A stretch of DNA of 64,000 nt, taken from positions 31,153 to 95,152 of the forward strand of contig JAGYKW010000006.1 of assembly GCA_018401275.1 (NCBI GenBank), read 5' to 3'. Under the pieces are notes generated by a model. It was given only the letters and a program-made list of their open reading frames with translations, was not told where the DNA came from and searched no databases. This document shows positions 27,626-35,982 of this stretch, one piece after another (position 1 is the stretch's first letter; each line of letters opens with the position of its first letter). This DNA comes from Nitriliruptoraceae bacterium (GTDB taxonomy: Bacteria > Actinomycetota > Nitriliruptoria > Nitriliruptorales > Nitriliruptoraceae). The translations under genes were made by a program, and so were the position numbers.

Positions 27626-28684
27626 TCAGATCGCGGGCGTGGCGCCCGCGCGGGCATGTGCTGCGCGCATCGACGGCGAGGTGCCCGTCGTGAGGCGCAT
27701 CACCCGCAGGGTCATCGCGGCCTGCGCACGCATCGCCGGTGCGAGGCGCGTCGTGCGGTCGAGCTCCAGCGCGTGGCGCAGCTCCGGGGTCAGCGAGCCG
27801 ATCGCTCCCAGCAGCAGCGACTGGTACCCGCCACGGGCGACCTTGGGGATCGGTGGCCAGCGCAGGAAGCTCATCGCGTCACGGCCCTGGAAGTTGATGC
27901 CGATCTCGGAGTGGAAGCTCGCGAGCACGTCGTCGAGCTGGCGCGAGGACATCGGGAGCATGTCGGGTCCGATGAGCCGCAGCTCGCCGTCGAGCTCGCC
28001 CGCGCGGAAGGCGTCGCGCGTCGTCGCGTCACGCAGCATGCGCAGGTCGACCTCGGGGTCGAGCAGCGCACCGATACGGGACTGCTCGGCGACGAAGCGG
28101 TCCTCCTCGGCGGGCGTGAGCACGTCAGGGGCCCACAGACGGTGCGCGGTCAGGAACGACGAGGTCAGCGCGATCGAGACCCACACGAGCAGGCGTGGGT
28201 CGTCCGCGCGGTAGGGCCGGCCGTCCGGTGCGGTGCCCACGACGCGCGGGTGCACGGCGCGGACACGCCCGGCGACCGCGATCGCCTCGGCGGTCGAACC
28301 GAACGTCGAGGTCGTCACGTACGCCGAGGTCCGCTGCAGCCGTCCGAGCGGGTCCTCGCGGAACGCCGAGTGGTCGAAGACGCCGGCCATCGCGAGCGGG
28401 TGGCTGACCTGGGTCAGCAGGCCGCGGATGCCACCGGCGATCGCGGCCGGCTCGCCGATGACGCGCCAGGAGGGGGAGTCGGGACCGGTCAGCCCCGGGT
28501 CACCGGGGTCGCGGTTGGGGTCGAAGGGCGGAGGGCCGAAGAGCCGGGTCAGCACGCGACGCACCGCGTCGCGGACGACGGGGAGTCCCGGAGCGCCCGG
28601 TTCGCCGCGGCCGCCCGCGCTTCTGCCGTCGCCTCCCCGGTCACGTTCCGGGTCACGTTCCGGGCTCGTCAGCGTGTCACCCAT
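27626..28684 (-). CDS. DUF2236 (oxygenase MpaB-like) protein
   Basis: 352 residues. A disordered Arg/Gly/Pro-rich N-terminus (to about residue 60) is followed by a DUF2236 domain: IAGGIRGLLTQVSHPLAMAGVFDHSAF, TTSTFGSTAEAIAVAGRVRAVH, and VWVSIALTSSFLTAHRLW. Family members are thought to be heme-type oxygenases, with the conserved His residues (HP, H in RVRAVH, H in TAHR) as candidate ligands. Function here is unknown. A 13-bp tandem repeat lies in the N-terminal coding part. Start at 28684 is the most likely of several ATGs. Confidence 0.82.
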   Translation of the reverse strand: MGDTLTSPERDPERDRGGDGRSAGGRGEPGAPGLPVVRDAVRRVLTRLFGPPPFDPNRDPGDPGLTGPDSPSWRVIGEPAAIAGGIRGLLTQVSHPLAMAGVFDHSAFREDPLGRLQRTSAYVTTSTFGSTAEAIAVAGRVRAVHPRVVGTAPDGRPYRADDPRLLVWVSIALTSSFLTAHRLWAPDVLTPAEEDRFVAEQSRIGALLDPEVDLRMLRDATTRDAFRAGELDGELRLIGPDMLPMSSRQLDDVLASFHSEIGINFQGRDAMSFLRWPPIPKVARGGYQSLLLGAIGSLTPELRHALELDRTTRLAPAMRAQAAMTLRVMRLTTGTSPSMRAAHARAGATPAI

Positions 28685-28772
28685 GCATGTCCCCACCGGC
28701 TGGAGCGTGGCTCGCCGCTGACGCGGCGCGAGCAGCGCGGGAGCGGCTGCCCTTCGAGGGTACGGAGCCGCG

Positions 28773-29357
28773 TCAGGCGTCCGTGACGTCGCCGTAGCCG
28801 GCGAGGATGTCGACGAGTCGCAGCTGCAGCGGGACGGTCGCGGCGAGTTCGTCGCCGACGTTCGGGTCGGATCGACGCTCGTCGCTGTCGCGTCCGGTGA
28901 GGTGGGTCCACCACCAGCGCATGCCTCGCGGTGCCGAACGCACACCGAGCTCGTGCAGTGGGACATCGAGGCGGCCGAGGAACGCGACGTCGGCGACGAC
29001 CGCATCGACGGTGGCGCGCAGGGTCGTGTCCTGCGGGTAGTCGGAGCGCAGCGCAGCGATGCATCCCGCGCGGGTATCGAGCGCGACGTAGTCGCGCTTC
29101 CCGGCGCCATCACCCGTCGACGTGCTCGCCCGGTGCGCAGCAGTGCTGCCCAGCAGCAGGTCCGGGTGGTCGGCCGACCAGTCAGGGACGTCGCCGATCC
29201 GTCCGTCGGCGGGACGCTTGCTCAGGGGAGCGACAGGCTCGGCTCCGTGCCCCGCTCCGTACCCCGCGGCGATGAGCCCACGTCGGATCTCGCGCCAGAC
29301 GAGGCGCTGCCGTGCGAGCCAGTCCCAGGCGTGGGCAGGAGGAGCATCGAGCGTCAT
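28773..29357 (-). CDS. conserved hypothetical protein
   Basis: 194 residues, no signal peptide or membrane segment. Mixed composition with WDWLARQRLVWREIRRGLIAAGYG at the N-terminus, RWWWTHLTGRD in the middle and LQLRLVDILAGYGDV near the end. No family recognised. ATG at 29357 has AGGGGTG nearby; a GTG two codons earlier is an alternative. A -10-like TAGGCT lies about 30 bases upstream. It precedes the DUF2236 gene on the same strand with an 88-base gap. Confidence 0.65.
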   Translation of the reverse strand: MTLDAPPAHAWDWLARQRLVWREIRRGLIAAGYGAGHGAEPVAPLSKRPADGRIGDVPDWSADHPDLLLGSTAAHRASTSTGDGAGKRDYVALDTRAGCIAALRSDYPQDTTLRATVDAVVADVAFLGRLDVPLHELGVRSAPRGMRWWWTHLTGRDSDERRSDPNVGDELAATVPLQLRLVDILAGYGDVTDA

Positions 29358-29434
29358 GCACACCCCTGTCTGTGCGGTCGCGAGAGCCTAACGCTGCGCG
29401 TGCGTCCCGTCCGGACCGTTTGACGGCATCCTGC

Positions 29435-29453
29435 AGGTTAGGCTAACCTTACC
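29435..29453 (+). promoter_or_regulatory. DtxR/IdeR iron box before the iron-uptake operon
   Basis: AGGTTAG-G-CTAACCT is a perfect palindrome with seven-base arms (29435-29449), extended to TTACC on the right. It closely matches the actinobacterial iron-box consensus and lies 81 bases upstream of the iron-binding-protein start. Expected effect: repression when iron is replete. Confidence 0.85.
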
Positions 29454-29534
29454 TGGCGCACCGCTCCCGTCCGCTCGTCCGCTCCAGCGCCGCTCCCGTC
29501 CGCCCGTCCGCCCGTCAGGGGCCCGGAGGTCTCG

Positions 29535-30614
29535 ATGACCCGCTCCCGTCCGATGCGCACCGTCATGCTCGTGGTCGTCGGCCTGGTGCTCGCCGCGTGT
29601 GGCGGTGGAGGCGCCGACGCGCCCGCTCCCGACGCGCCCTCGCCCGACGCGTCCGCGGCACCGGGTGCCGCCGTCCCGGATGCGGCGGGCCCGCTCGTCG
29701 TGTACTCCGGTCGCAACGAGAACCTCGTGGCGAGCGTGTTCGCCGACTTCACGGCGCTCACGGGCATCCCGGTCGAGGTCCGCTACGGCGACACGGCCGA
29801 GCTCGCCATCCAGATCCTCGAGGAGGGGACACGGTCACCGGCCGACGTCTACTTCGGTCAGGACGCGGGTGCGCTCGGTGCCCTCGAGGCGCAGGGCAGG
29901 TTCGCGGCGCTGCCCGACGACGTGCTGGCGCTCGTCGATCCGCGCTACCGCTCGCGCGATGGTCGATGGACCGGGGTCACCGGTCGCTCGCGCAACCTCG
30001 TGATCAACACCGACCTCGTCGATGCGGTCGCACTCCCTGCGAGCGTGTTCGGGCTGGTCGAACCGGCCTGGAGCGGTCTCGTCGGCTGGGCGCCGACCAA
30101 CGGTTCGTTCCAGGCGTTCGTGACCGCGATGCGGCTGATCGAGGGCGAGGCTGCGACGCGCGCCTGGCTCGAGGGCATGCTCGCCAACGGCGTCGTCCCC
30201 TACCGCAACAACACCGCCATCGTCGAGGCCATCGGTCGCGGTGAGATCGCGGTCGGGCTGACCAACAACTACTACCTCCCACGCTTCGTCGCGGAGGATG
30301 CGAGCTTCCCCGCCGAGAACGTCTACCTGCCGGGGGACGTCGGAGGCATCGTGAACGTCGCCGGTGTCGGCGTGCTCGCCACCTCGTCACGTCCGGCCGC
30401 CGCGATCGCGCTCGTCCGTCACCTGCTGTCGGTCGAGGTCCAGACCGCGTTCGGTTCGCGCGTCGACGCTGCCGAGTTCCCGCTGCGCGAGGGTGTCGAC
30501 TCGACGCTCCTGCCGGCGCTCGACTCGCTGGGCGCGCCCGACCTCGACCTGTCGCAGCTCGAGGACCTGCAGGGCACACTCACGCTCCTCGAGGACGTCC
30601 GCGCGTTCGAGTGA
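29535..30614 (+). CDS. fbpA: ferric iron ABC transporter, substrate-binding lipoprotein
   Basis: 359 residues. Lipobox LVLAAC at residues 17-22, then a Pro/Ala/Asp-rich linker. The mature domain begins LVVYSGRNENLVASVF, typical of Fe3+-binding FbpA/FutA proteins (YSGR start), with a later AVGLTNNYYLPRF holding the paired tyrosines that usually coordinate iron. The iron box upstream and the fused permease gene 13 bases downstream fit ferric uptake. ATG follows CGGAGG. Confidence 0.92.
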   Translation: MTRSRPMRTVMLVVVGLVLAACGGGGADAPAPDAPSPDASAAPGAAVPDAAGPLVVYSGRNENLVASVFADFTALTGIPVEVRYGDTAELAIQILEEGTRSPADVYFGQDAGALGALEAQGRFAALPDDVLALVDPRYRSRDGRWTGVTGRSRNLVINTDLVDAVALPASVFGLVEPAWSGLVGWAPTNGSFQAFVTAMRLIEGEAATRAWLEGMLANGVVPYRNNTAIVEAIGRGEIAVGLTNNYYLPRFVAEDASFPAENVYLPGDVGGIVNVAGVGVLATSSRPAAAIALVRHLLSVEVQTAFGSRVDAAEFPLREGVDSTLLPALDSLGAPDLDLSQLEDLQGTLTLLEDVRAFE

Positions 30615-30627
30615 GGCGGGGAGCCGC

Positions 30628-32217
30628 ATGAGCACGTCCAGGTCGGTCCCGCTCGGCGTGCGCCTCCCGGCGCTGCTCGTCGCTGCCGCGATGCTCGTGC
30701 CGGTCGGCTACCTCGTCGCGGTCGCTGCGACGCTGACACCGGGACGTGCGCTCGAGATCCTGCGGGCGCCAGCCACGCTCGAGCTGATCGGACGCACGCT
30801 CGCGCTCGCGGCGACCGTGACGATCGCGAGCATCGTCATCGCCGTACCGATCGCCTGGTGCACGGAGCGGACCGACATGCCCGGGCGCCGGCTGCTCTCG
30901 CTGAGCTCGGCGCTGCCGCTCGTGATCCCGACCTACGTCGGTGCGTTCGCGCTCGTGTCCGCGCTCGGTCCGGGGGGACTCGTCGCCTCCGTGACCGGTT
31001 GGACACCGCCCTCGCCCTACGGCTTCCGCGGTGCTGCTGTCGCGCTCACGCTGTTCTCCTACCCGTACGTGCTGCTGACGGTTCGCGGTGCGCTGCGAGG
31101 TCTCGACCCGGCGCTCGAGGAGGCATCGCGCTCGCTCGGCCGTGGACCGGTGGTCACGCTGCTGCGCGTGGTGCTCCCGCAGCTGCGCCCCTCCATCGCG
31201 GCCGGCAGCCTGCTCGTGTCGCTGTACGTGCTCAGCGACTTCGGTGCGGTCACGATGCTGCGGACGCAGACGTTCACGCGCGCGATCTTCCTCCAGTACC
31301 GCATCGCGTTCGATCGGGCACCCGCCGCGCTGCTCGGACTGCTGCTGGTCGTGCTGACCGTGACGGTGCTCGTGCTCGAGGCCCGTGTCGGACGGGGACG
31401 CAGCGGCACGCTCGCCCGCAGCGGACCGGTGCGTCCCGCGGGCGTGGTCACGCTCGGCCGCTGGCGCTGGCCGGTCACGCTCGCCATCGGCGCGTTCCTC
31501 GCGCTCGCACTCGTGCTCCCGATGATCGTCGTCGTGTGGTGGCTCGTCCGAGGCATCGCGGCCGGGCAGGCGTTCGACCCAGCGCTGGGTGCAGCGGCAC
31601 GCACGCTCGCCGTCGCCGCCGGCGGGGCGGTCGTCGCCACCATCGCCGCACTCCCGATCGCGCTGTGGTCGGCGCGCGACACGTCGCGCCTCGCCCGCCT
31701 GACCGAGCGCACGGCGTACCTCGGGTACGCGCTGCCCGGGATCGTCGTCGCCTTCGCGCTCGTCTACGTCGGCATCCGCGCGGTCCCGTTCCTCTACCAG
31801 ACGGTCGGGATGCTGCTCGTCGCCTACGTCGTGCTGTTCCTGCCCCAGGCCATCGGGGCCCTCCGGACGTCGTTGCTGCAGGTCGACACCGACGTCGACG
31901 CGGCCGCACGCACGCTGGGTGCGAGCCGTTGGGAGGTGGTGATGCGCGTGCTGCTGCCGCTCAGCCGCGGGGGCGCGGTCGCGGGCGCGACGCTGGTGTT
32001 CCTCACCATCGTCAAGGAGCTCCCGGCGACGTTGCTGCTCGCGCCGACCGGCTTCGAGACGCTCGCGACGCGGGTGTGGTCAGCCACCGAGGAGGCGTTC
32101 TACGCGCGTGCCGCGCTGCCTGCGCTGCTGCTCGTGCTCGTCGGTTCGCTGCCGCTGGCGGTCTCGATGGTCAGGCAGGAACGGCGTCGGGGGAGCGCGA
32201 CCGACGCGGGAAGGTGA
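30628..32217 (+). CDS. fbpB: ferric iron ABC transporter permease (fused two-domain)
   Basis: 529 residues, about 12 membrane helices arranged as two homologous halves, as in FbpB/CysTW-type iron permeases. Each half carries an EAA-like loop: LEEASRSLGRGPVVTLLRVVLP near residue 165 and VDAAARTLGASRWEVVMRVLLP near 425. ATG follows GGGGAG. Its last 47 bases overlap the 3' end of the ATPase gene on the other strand, an unusual arrangement for partners of one transporter. Confidence 0.92.
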   Translation: MSTSRSVPLGVRLPALLVAAAMLVPVGYLVAVAATLTPGRALEILRAPATLELIGRTLALAATVTIASIVIAVPIAWCTERTDMPGRRLLSLSSALPLVIPTYVGAFALVSALGPGGLVASVTGWTPPSPYGFRGAAVALTLFSYPYVLLTVRGALRGLDPALEEASRSLGRGPVVTLLRVVLPQLRPSIAAGSLLVSLYVLSDFGAVTMLRTQTFTRAIFLQYRIAFDRAPAALLGLLLVVLTVTVLVLEARVGRGRSGTLARSGPVRPAGVVTLGRWRWPVTLAIGAFLALALVLPMIVVVWWLVRGIAAGQAFDPALGAAARTLAVAAGGAVVATIAALPIALWSARDTSRLARLTERTAYLGYALPGIVVAFALVYVGIRAVPFLYQTVGMLLVAYVVLFLPQAIGALRTSLLQVDTDVDAAARTLGASRWEVVMRVLLPLSRGGAVAGATLVFLTIVKELPATLLLAPTGFETLATRVWSATEEAFYARAALPALLLVLVGSLPLAVSMVRQERRRGSATDAGR

Positions 32218-33253
32218 CGACGGGGCCGGTGACCGTCGTGCGGACGCGGTCCCCGCGAACAAGACCCGCGCCCGGACCCGAGCGTGAGCGCAGCGTCGTC
32301 CCGTCATCGAGCACGACCGCGACGAGCGCGTCATGGCCGAAGAAGGTCACGTGGCGCACCGTCGCACCACCGTCCTCCGCCGCACGCAGGGTCACGTTCT
32401 CCGGTCGGACGACGACGGTGACCTCGTCGGACTCGACCGGACCGACCGTCGCGAGGCGACCGAGCGGGGTGTCGACCATGAAGCTCGCTGCACGAGCGCC
32501 GTGGACGAGGTCCGCGTCGCCGACGAACGCGGCGACCTCGCGCGTCGCAGGCTCGCGGTAGAGCGTCTCCGGGTCGGCGAGCTGGTGGAGCCGTCCGTCG
32601 AACATCACGGCGACGCGGTCGGTGATCGACAGCGCCTCCTCCTGGTCGTGCGTGACGAGCAGCGCGGTCTGGCCCGCATCATGGAGGATGCTGCGGACCT
32701 CCTCGCGCACGCTCGCGCGCAGCGCGGCATCGAGCGACGAGAACGGTTCGTCGAGCAGCAGCAGGCTCGGTCGCGGAGCCAGCGCACGTGCGAGCGCGAC
32801 GCGTTGCTGCTGGCCGCCCGACAGCTCCGACGGCATGCGCTGCTCGAGCCCGAACAGCCCGACGAGCTCGAGCACCTCCGCGACCCGCTCGGCCCGTCGT
32901 GCGCGGTCGAGATCGCGGAGCCCGAAGGCGACGTTGCGGCCGACGTCGAGATGCGGGAACAGCGCGTGCGCCTGGAACACCATGCCGACGCCGCGCTCCT
33001 CGGGTGCGACGGACAGGCCCGGGCCGTCGACCGGGCGTCCGTCGATCTCGACGGTGCCGGCATCGGGACGCTCGAGTCCGGCGATGATGCGCAGCAGCGT
33101 GGTCTTCCCGCAGCCGGACGGTCCGAGCAGCGACGTGAAGGAGCCCGTCGGGACCTCGAGGTCGACGCCGTCCACCGCCCGGACAGGACCGAAGCGGTGC
33201 GTGATCCCGAGGCACCGCAGTGCCGGGACGTCGAGATGCGTCGGGGACGGCAT
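32171..33253 (-). CDS. fbpC: ferric iron ABC transporter ATPase
   Basis: 360 residues. Walker A GPSGCGKTT near residue 42, signature LSGGQQQRVALARAL, Walker B LLLLDEPFSSLD, H-loop LLVTHD, and a C-terminal TOBE-like regulatory domain (VTVVVRPENVTLR). Length and order match FbpC. It is encoded opposite its presumed partners FbpA/FbpB, tail to tail. The start lies in a 13-bp tandem repeat: ATG at 33253 with GAAGG nine bases upstream is preferred, while an in-frame ATG at 33292 sits in another copy. Divergent from the DtxR-type gene, sharing an iron-box-like palindrome. Confidence 0.92.
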   Translation of the reverse strand: MPSPTHLDVPALRCLGITHRFGPVRAVDGVDLEVPTGSFTSLLGPSGCGKTTLLRIIAGLERPDAGTVEIDGRPVDGPGLSVAPEERGVGMVFQAHALFPHLDVGRNVAFGLRDLDRARRAERVAEVLELVGLFGLEQRMPSELSGGQQQRVALARALAPRPSLLLLDEPFSSLDAALRASVREEVRSILHDAGQTALLVTHDQEEALSITDRVAVMFDGRLHQLADPETLYREPATREVAAFVGDADLVHGARAASFMVDTPLGRLATVGPVESDEVTVVVRPENVTLRAAEDGGATVRHVTFFGHDALVAVVLDDGTTLRSRSGPGAGLVRGDRVRTTVTGPVVTFPRRSRSPDAVPA

Positions 33254-33315
33254 CGGGTCGGGCCTTCGGGTCGGGGCATCGGGTCGGGCCATCGGGTCCG
33301 GGCATCAGGTCCGGG
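33251..33315. repeat. five 13-bp tandem repeats at the fbpC start
   Basis: Units close to CATCGGGTCGGGC at 33251, 33264, 33277, 33290 and 33303. On the minus strand four of the five carry an ATG; the unit at 33264 has AAG instead, and its GAAGG serves as the best ribosome binding site. Thirteen is not a multiple of three, so copy-number change would alter which ATG is in frame. Confidence 0.92.
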
Positions 33316-33371
33316 GCGAGCTCGGGTGGCCGATGGATGGCCGTAGGAGGGCGTACCCTCGGTCCACGACC

Positions 33372-33385
33372 TAAGGGTACCCTTA
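33372..33385. promoter_or_regulatory. iron-box-like palindrome between fbpC and the DtxR-family gene
   Basis: TAAGGGTACCCTTA, a perfect 14-base palindrome resembling DtxR-family boxes, located between divergent genes. Probably controls fbpC and allows autoregulation of the DtxR-type gene. Confidence 0.7.
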
Positions 33386-33386
33386 C

Positions 33387-33419
33387 CCGGTGAGCGACCG
33401 GTGAGTGTCCGGTGAGTGG
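33387..33419. repeat. three 11-bp tandem repeats upstream of the DtxR-family gene
   Basis: CCGGTGAGCGA, CCGGTGAGTGT and CCGGTGAGTGG in direct succession, next to the palindrome at 33372-33385. They could be a second binding array or simply another short duplication. Confidence 0.8.
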
Positions 33420-33481
33420 TCGCGCTGACCCCGAGCGACCAGGTGCCGTACGAGCGCCGTACGAGGATGAGCGGAGCTGCG

Positions 33482-34222
33482 ATGTCCGTCATGACCGAGC
33501 ACCCCGAGCAGGCTGCGGCCGTGCTCGGGCTGGTCGGGGGCGCGCCGGTCGACTCCGGCGCTCGACGTGATGACCTCGAGCACCTCGCGACCGAAGCGCT
33601 CGAGATCCTGCTCGAGAACGAGGAGGCGCGGCTCGCCACGCCGAGCGACGAGCTGGAGCGTCGTCTGCCTGCTGACGCGGACCAGGTCCGGGCCGCCGTC
33701 GCCCTGCTCGTCGGTCGTGGCATCGCCCGGCTGCGTGACACGTCCGTGCAGCTCACCGACGACGGGCGCGCGGAGGCCGTCCGCCGTGTCCGCCGTCACC
33801 GGCTGACCGCCCGACTGCTGCACGACGTCATCGGCATCGCGTGGTGGAAGGTCCATGGGCTGACGTCGCGCTGGGAGGCGCTCGTCGACGACGAGGTCGA
33901 GGCGCGCATCGTCGACCTGCTCGACGATCCCGGCACCTGCCCGCACGGCAACCCGATCCCTGGCTCCGCGAACCAGCCGCACTTCCCTGACGCGATGCTG
34001 CTCGATGACGCGCCGATCGGTCCGTGCCGCGTCGTGCGGGTCACGCAGACGATCGTCGACGACGATGAGGCGCTGCAGCTGCTCGAACTGTGCGGCTTCC
34101 TGCCGGGACGCGAGGGCGAGATCAAGGCGCGTCGCGACGGCTGGGTGGAGGTGGCCGGCACCGTGCGCGATGCGGCGCTCCCGCCGCACATGGCGCGTCA
34201 CGTCATCGTCGCTCCGCGCTGA
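33482..34222 (+). CDS. DtxR/IdeR-family metal-dependent repressor
   Basis: 246 residues. N-terminal winged helix, then the metal-binding/dimer region RHRLTARLLHDVIGIAWW and the hallmark DDPGTCPHGNPIPG carrying the Cys and His ligands near residue 155. The C-terminal FeoA/SH3-like domain (VVRVTQTIVDDDEALQLLELCGFLPG…) is present. Start at 33482 has CGGAG upstream; ATGs at 33467 and 33491 are in frame. Divergent from the iron ATPase with a palindromic box between, consistent with iron-responsive control of this locus. Confidence 0.9.
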   Translation: MSVMTEHPEQAAAVLGLVGGAPVDSGARRDDLEHLATEALEILLENEEARLATPSDELERRLPADADQVRAAVALLVGRGIARLRDTSVQLTDDGRAEAVRRVRRHRLTARLLHDVIGIAWWKVHGLTSRWEALVDDEVEARIVDLLDDPGTCPHGNPIPGSANQPHFPDAMLLDDAPIGPCRVVRVTQTIVDDDEALQLLELCGFLPGREGEIKARRDGWVEVAGTVRDAALPPHMARHVIVAPR

Positions 34223-34238
34223 CGGCGCGAGCGAGCGC

Positions 34239-34886
34239 GTGACCGACCCGACCCCCGCGACCGGCCCGCGTCCTGAGCCAGGGCGCGCACGACGCTGGCC
34301 GTTGCAGCGCGGACCGGCGCTCGCCATCGTCGCCGCGGTCGTGGCACTCTCGGTGGGCACGTCGATCGCACAGCGTGACGCAGGGGTCGTCGACTTCGGT
34401 GCGGTCCCGGGACCCGGTCAGCCGCCGCTGCCCGCGGACGGGGGCCTGCGCGTGAGCGGTGCGGATCTCGCGCTCGCCCCGACGCACGGGTCCGTGCTCA
34501 CCGACGGGGGATGGGACGCAGCCGCCGCGTTCGTCGCCCGCAGCGCCGACGCAGGACGTCCGACCGTCATCAACCTGTTCGCCAGCTGGTGCGGTCCGTG
34601 CGAGCGCGAGATGCCGCTGCTCAACGCGGTCGCGGCGCGCGAGCTGGGGACGGACTTCCTCGGGGTCGCGCACCTCGATGCGCGCCGTGACGCGGAGCGC
34701 TTCGTCGCCGAGCAGCAGGTCGTGTTCACCACCATCCTGGACCTCGACGGCATGGTCGCTGCTGCGGTGGGCGGCCGCGGGCTGCCCGTCACCGTCGCGT
34801 TCGACCGGGACGGCACGATGGTCGGCCGCGTGTTCGGTGAGCTGACCGAGGACAGCCTCGAGGGCCTGCTGCGCCTGGTGCGCTGA
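34239..34886 (+). CDS. TlpA/ResA-like membrane-anchored thioredoxin
   Basis: 215 residues. A single N-terminal membrane anchor (ALAIVAAVVALSVGTSIA, residues 25-42) and an extracytoplasmic thioredoxin fold with NLFASWCGPCEREMPLL near residue 115 and a cis-proline region GRGLPVTVAF. Redox active site CGPC; likely roles are disulfide reduction or cytochrome c maturation. GTG at 34239 has only a weak GCGAG upstream, 16 bases after the DtxR-family stop, so probably co-transcribed. A 17-bp tandem duplication covers its stop. Confidence 0.85.
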   Translation: MTDPTPATGPRPEPGRARRWPLQRGPALAIVAAVVALSVGTSIAQRDAGVVDFGAVPGPGQPPLPADGGLRVSGADLALAPTHGSVLTDGGWDAAAAFVARSADAGRPTVINLFASWCGPCEREMPLLNAVAARELGTDFLGVAHLDARRDAERFVAEQQVVFTTILDLDGMVAAAVGGRGLPVTVAFDRDGTMVGRVFGELTEDSLEGLLRLVR

Positions 34887-34911
34887 GCAGAGAGGTGCGC
34901 TGAGCAGAGAG
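34878..34911. repeat. 17-bp tandem duplication over the tlpA-like stop
   Basis: Two exact copies of GTGCGCTGAGCAGAGAG (34878-34894 and 34895-34911); each contains the stop-codon context of the thioredoxin-like gene. Confidence 0.92.
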
Positions 34912-34932
34912 GCGCGCCTCGATGCACGTCGA

Positions 34933-35394
34933 TCAGTCGGTGCTGAGCACCTCGCGCACCATCGCAGCGACCCGTCCGCCGTCCGCGCCACCGGAGGCCT
35001 CGGCGAGGACCTCGCGGATCACGCCGCCCGCGTCACGCGGGCCCGTCGCGCCCAACCGCGTCGCGGCCGCGGTCACGAGCGCCCGGAGGGCAGCATCATC
35101 CATCTGCGCGGGGAGGTACGCGGCGTAGACCTCGGCCTCCGCCTCCTCCTTCAGCGCGGACTCCTCACGACCGCCGTCGCGGAACGCGGTGGCGGCCTCA
35201 CGCCGCCGCTTGACCTCGGTCGCGACCGCCGCCATCACGGTCTCGTCGTCCAGCCGTGACGTCGGCGTGCCGCCGTCGGCCACGGCACGGTTGGTCAGTG
35301 CCGACTTCAGCATCCGCAGCGCATCCATCGTCGCCCGATCGCGCACCTTCATCGCAGCGCGCAGATCGTCCTCGATGCGGTCGTGGAGGCTCAT
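34933..35394 (-). CDS. yqeY: GatB/YqeY domain protein
   Basis: 153 residues. MSLHDRIEDDLRAAMKVRDR…LRMLKSALTN at the N-terminus and EAEVYAAYLPAQMDDAALRALV later are typical of the YqeY family, which shares a fold with the tail domain of GatB; role possibly tRNA-related but not established. Normal length. GGAGCACCACC precedes the ATG. Convergent with the TlpA-like gene. Confidence 0.94.
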   Translation of the reverse strand: MSLHDRIEDDLRAAMKVRDRATMDALRMLKSALTNRAVADGGTPTSRLDDETVMAAVATEVKRRREAATAFRDGGREESALKEEAEAEVYAAYLPAQMDDAALRALVTAAATRLGATGPRDAGGVIREVLAEASGGADGGRVAAMVREVLSTD

Positions 35395-35410
35395 GGTGGT
35401 GCTCCGTTCG

Positions 35411-35798
35411 TCAGGCGCCGTCGTGGACCGGGAGGTGGGCGACGAGCTCGTCGTGCAGTGCGACGTGCACCGGACCGAACCGCAGGTCGAAGACGCGGTC
35501 AGCGATGAGCAGCAGCGCCGCGAACCAGCGCGGGTGCTGCTCGCGCAGCACGGCCGGCACCAGCAGGTCGGCGTGACGTCCCGGCCGCCGGCCAGGCACG
35601 ACCTCGATGAGGTCGTAGCCGCGCTGCGGCGAGCCCGTCCCGGTCGTCGCGCAGCGCCGCGTCGCCCACGGTCACGCGGACGCGCTCCGACTCGGGCAGC
35701 GGAGGCAGGCCATGGACCCAGTCGCTGCCGGCCACGATGCGCACGAGGACCGGCCCCTCCGCGGCGCGCGCGGAGCGGGTGCGATCGTCGGTCACCAT
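35411..35798 (-). CDS. hypothetical protein, about 130 residues, with one frameshift
   Basis: The frame from ATG 35798 (MVTDDRTRSARAAEG…SDWVHGLPPLPESERVRVTV) shifts near 35640 into YDLIEVVPGRRPGRHADLLVPAVLREQ and continues to a stop at 35411 (…ELVAHLPVHDGA). The second part is clearly coding-like (ALLLIADRVFDLRFGPVHVAL). No family recognised. It sits between YqeY and the divergent RecD2 gene. One missing or extra base in a G/C run near 35640 explains the break; error or mutation cannot be told apart. Confidence 0.55.
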
Positions 35799-35982
35799 CG
35801 ACACGGGAGCTGGTCCTTGCGAGGACCCATCGGAAGACCCGACGGGCGGGAGGCCGATGAGTGTCCCACCTCCGGGGTCCCCAGACACGGAGGCAGGACC
35901 GTCCGGACGGGTATCACGGCGTTAGCCTGCCCCAGGACCGCTCTGCGGCGGTCGACGGGCGGCGACCGCGAAGGGGACGGCC

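Noticed and set aside
33251..33315. Array of regulator binding sites
   Set aside because: The repeats overlap the start codon and coding region of fbpC and have no internal dyad; kept as a tandem repeat only.
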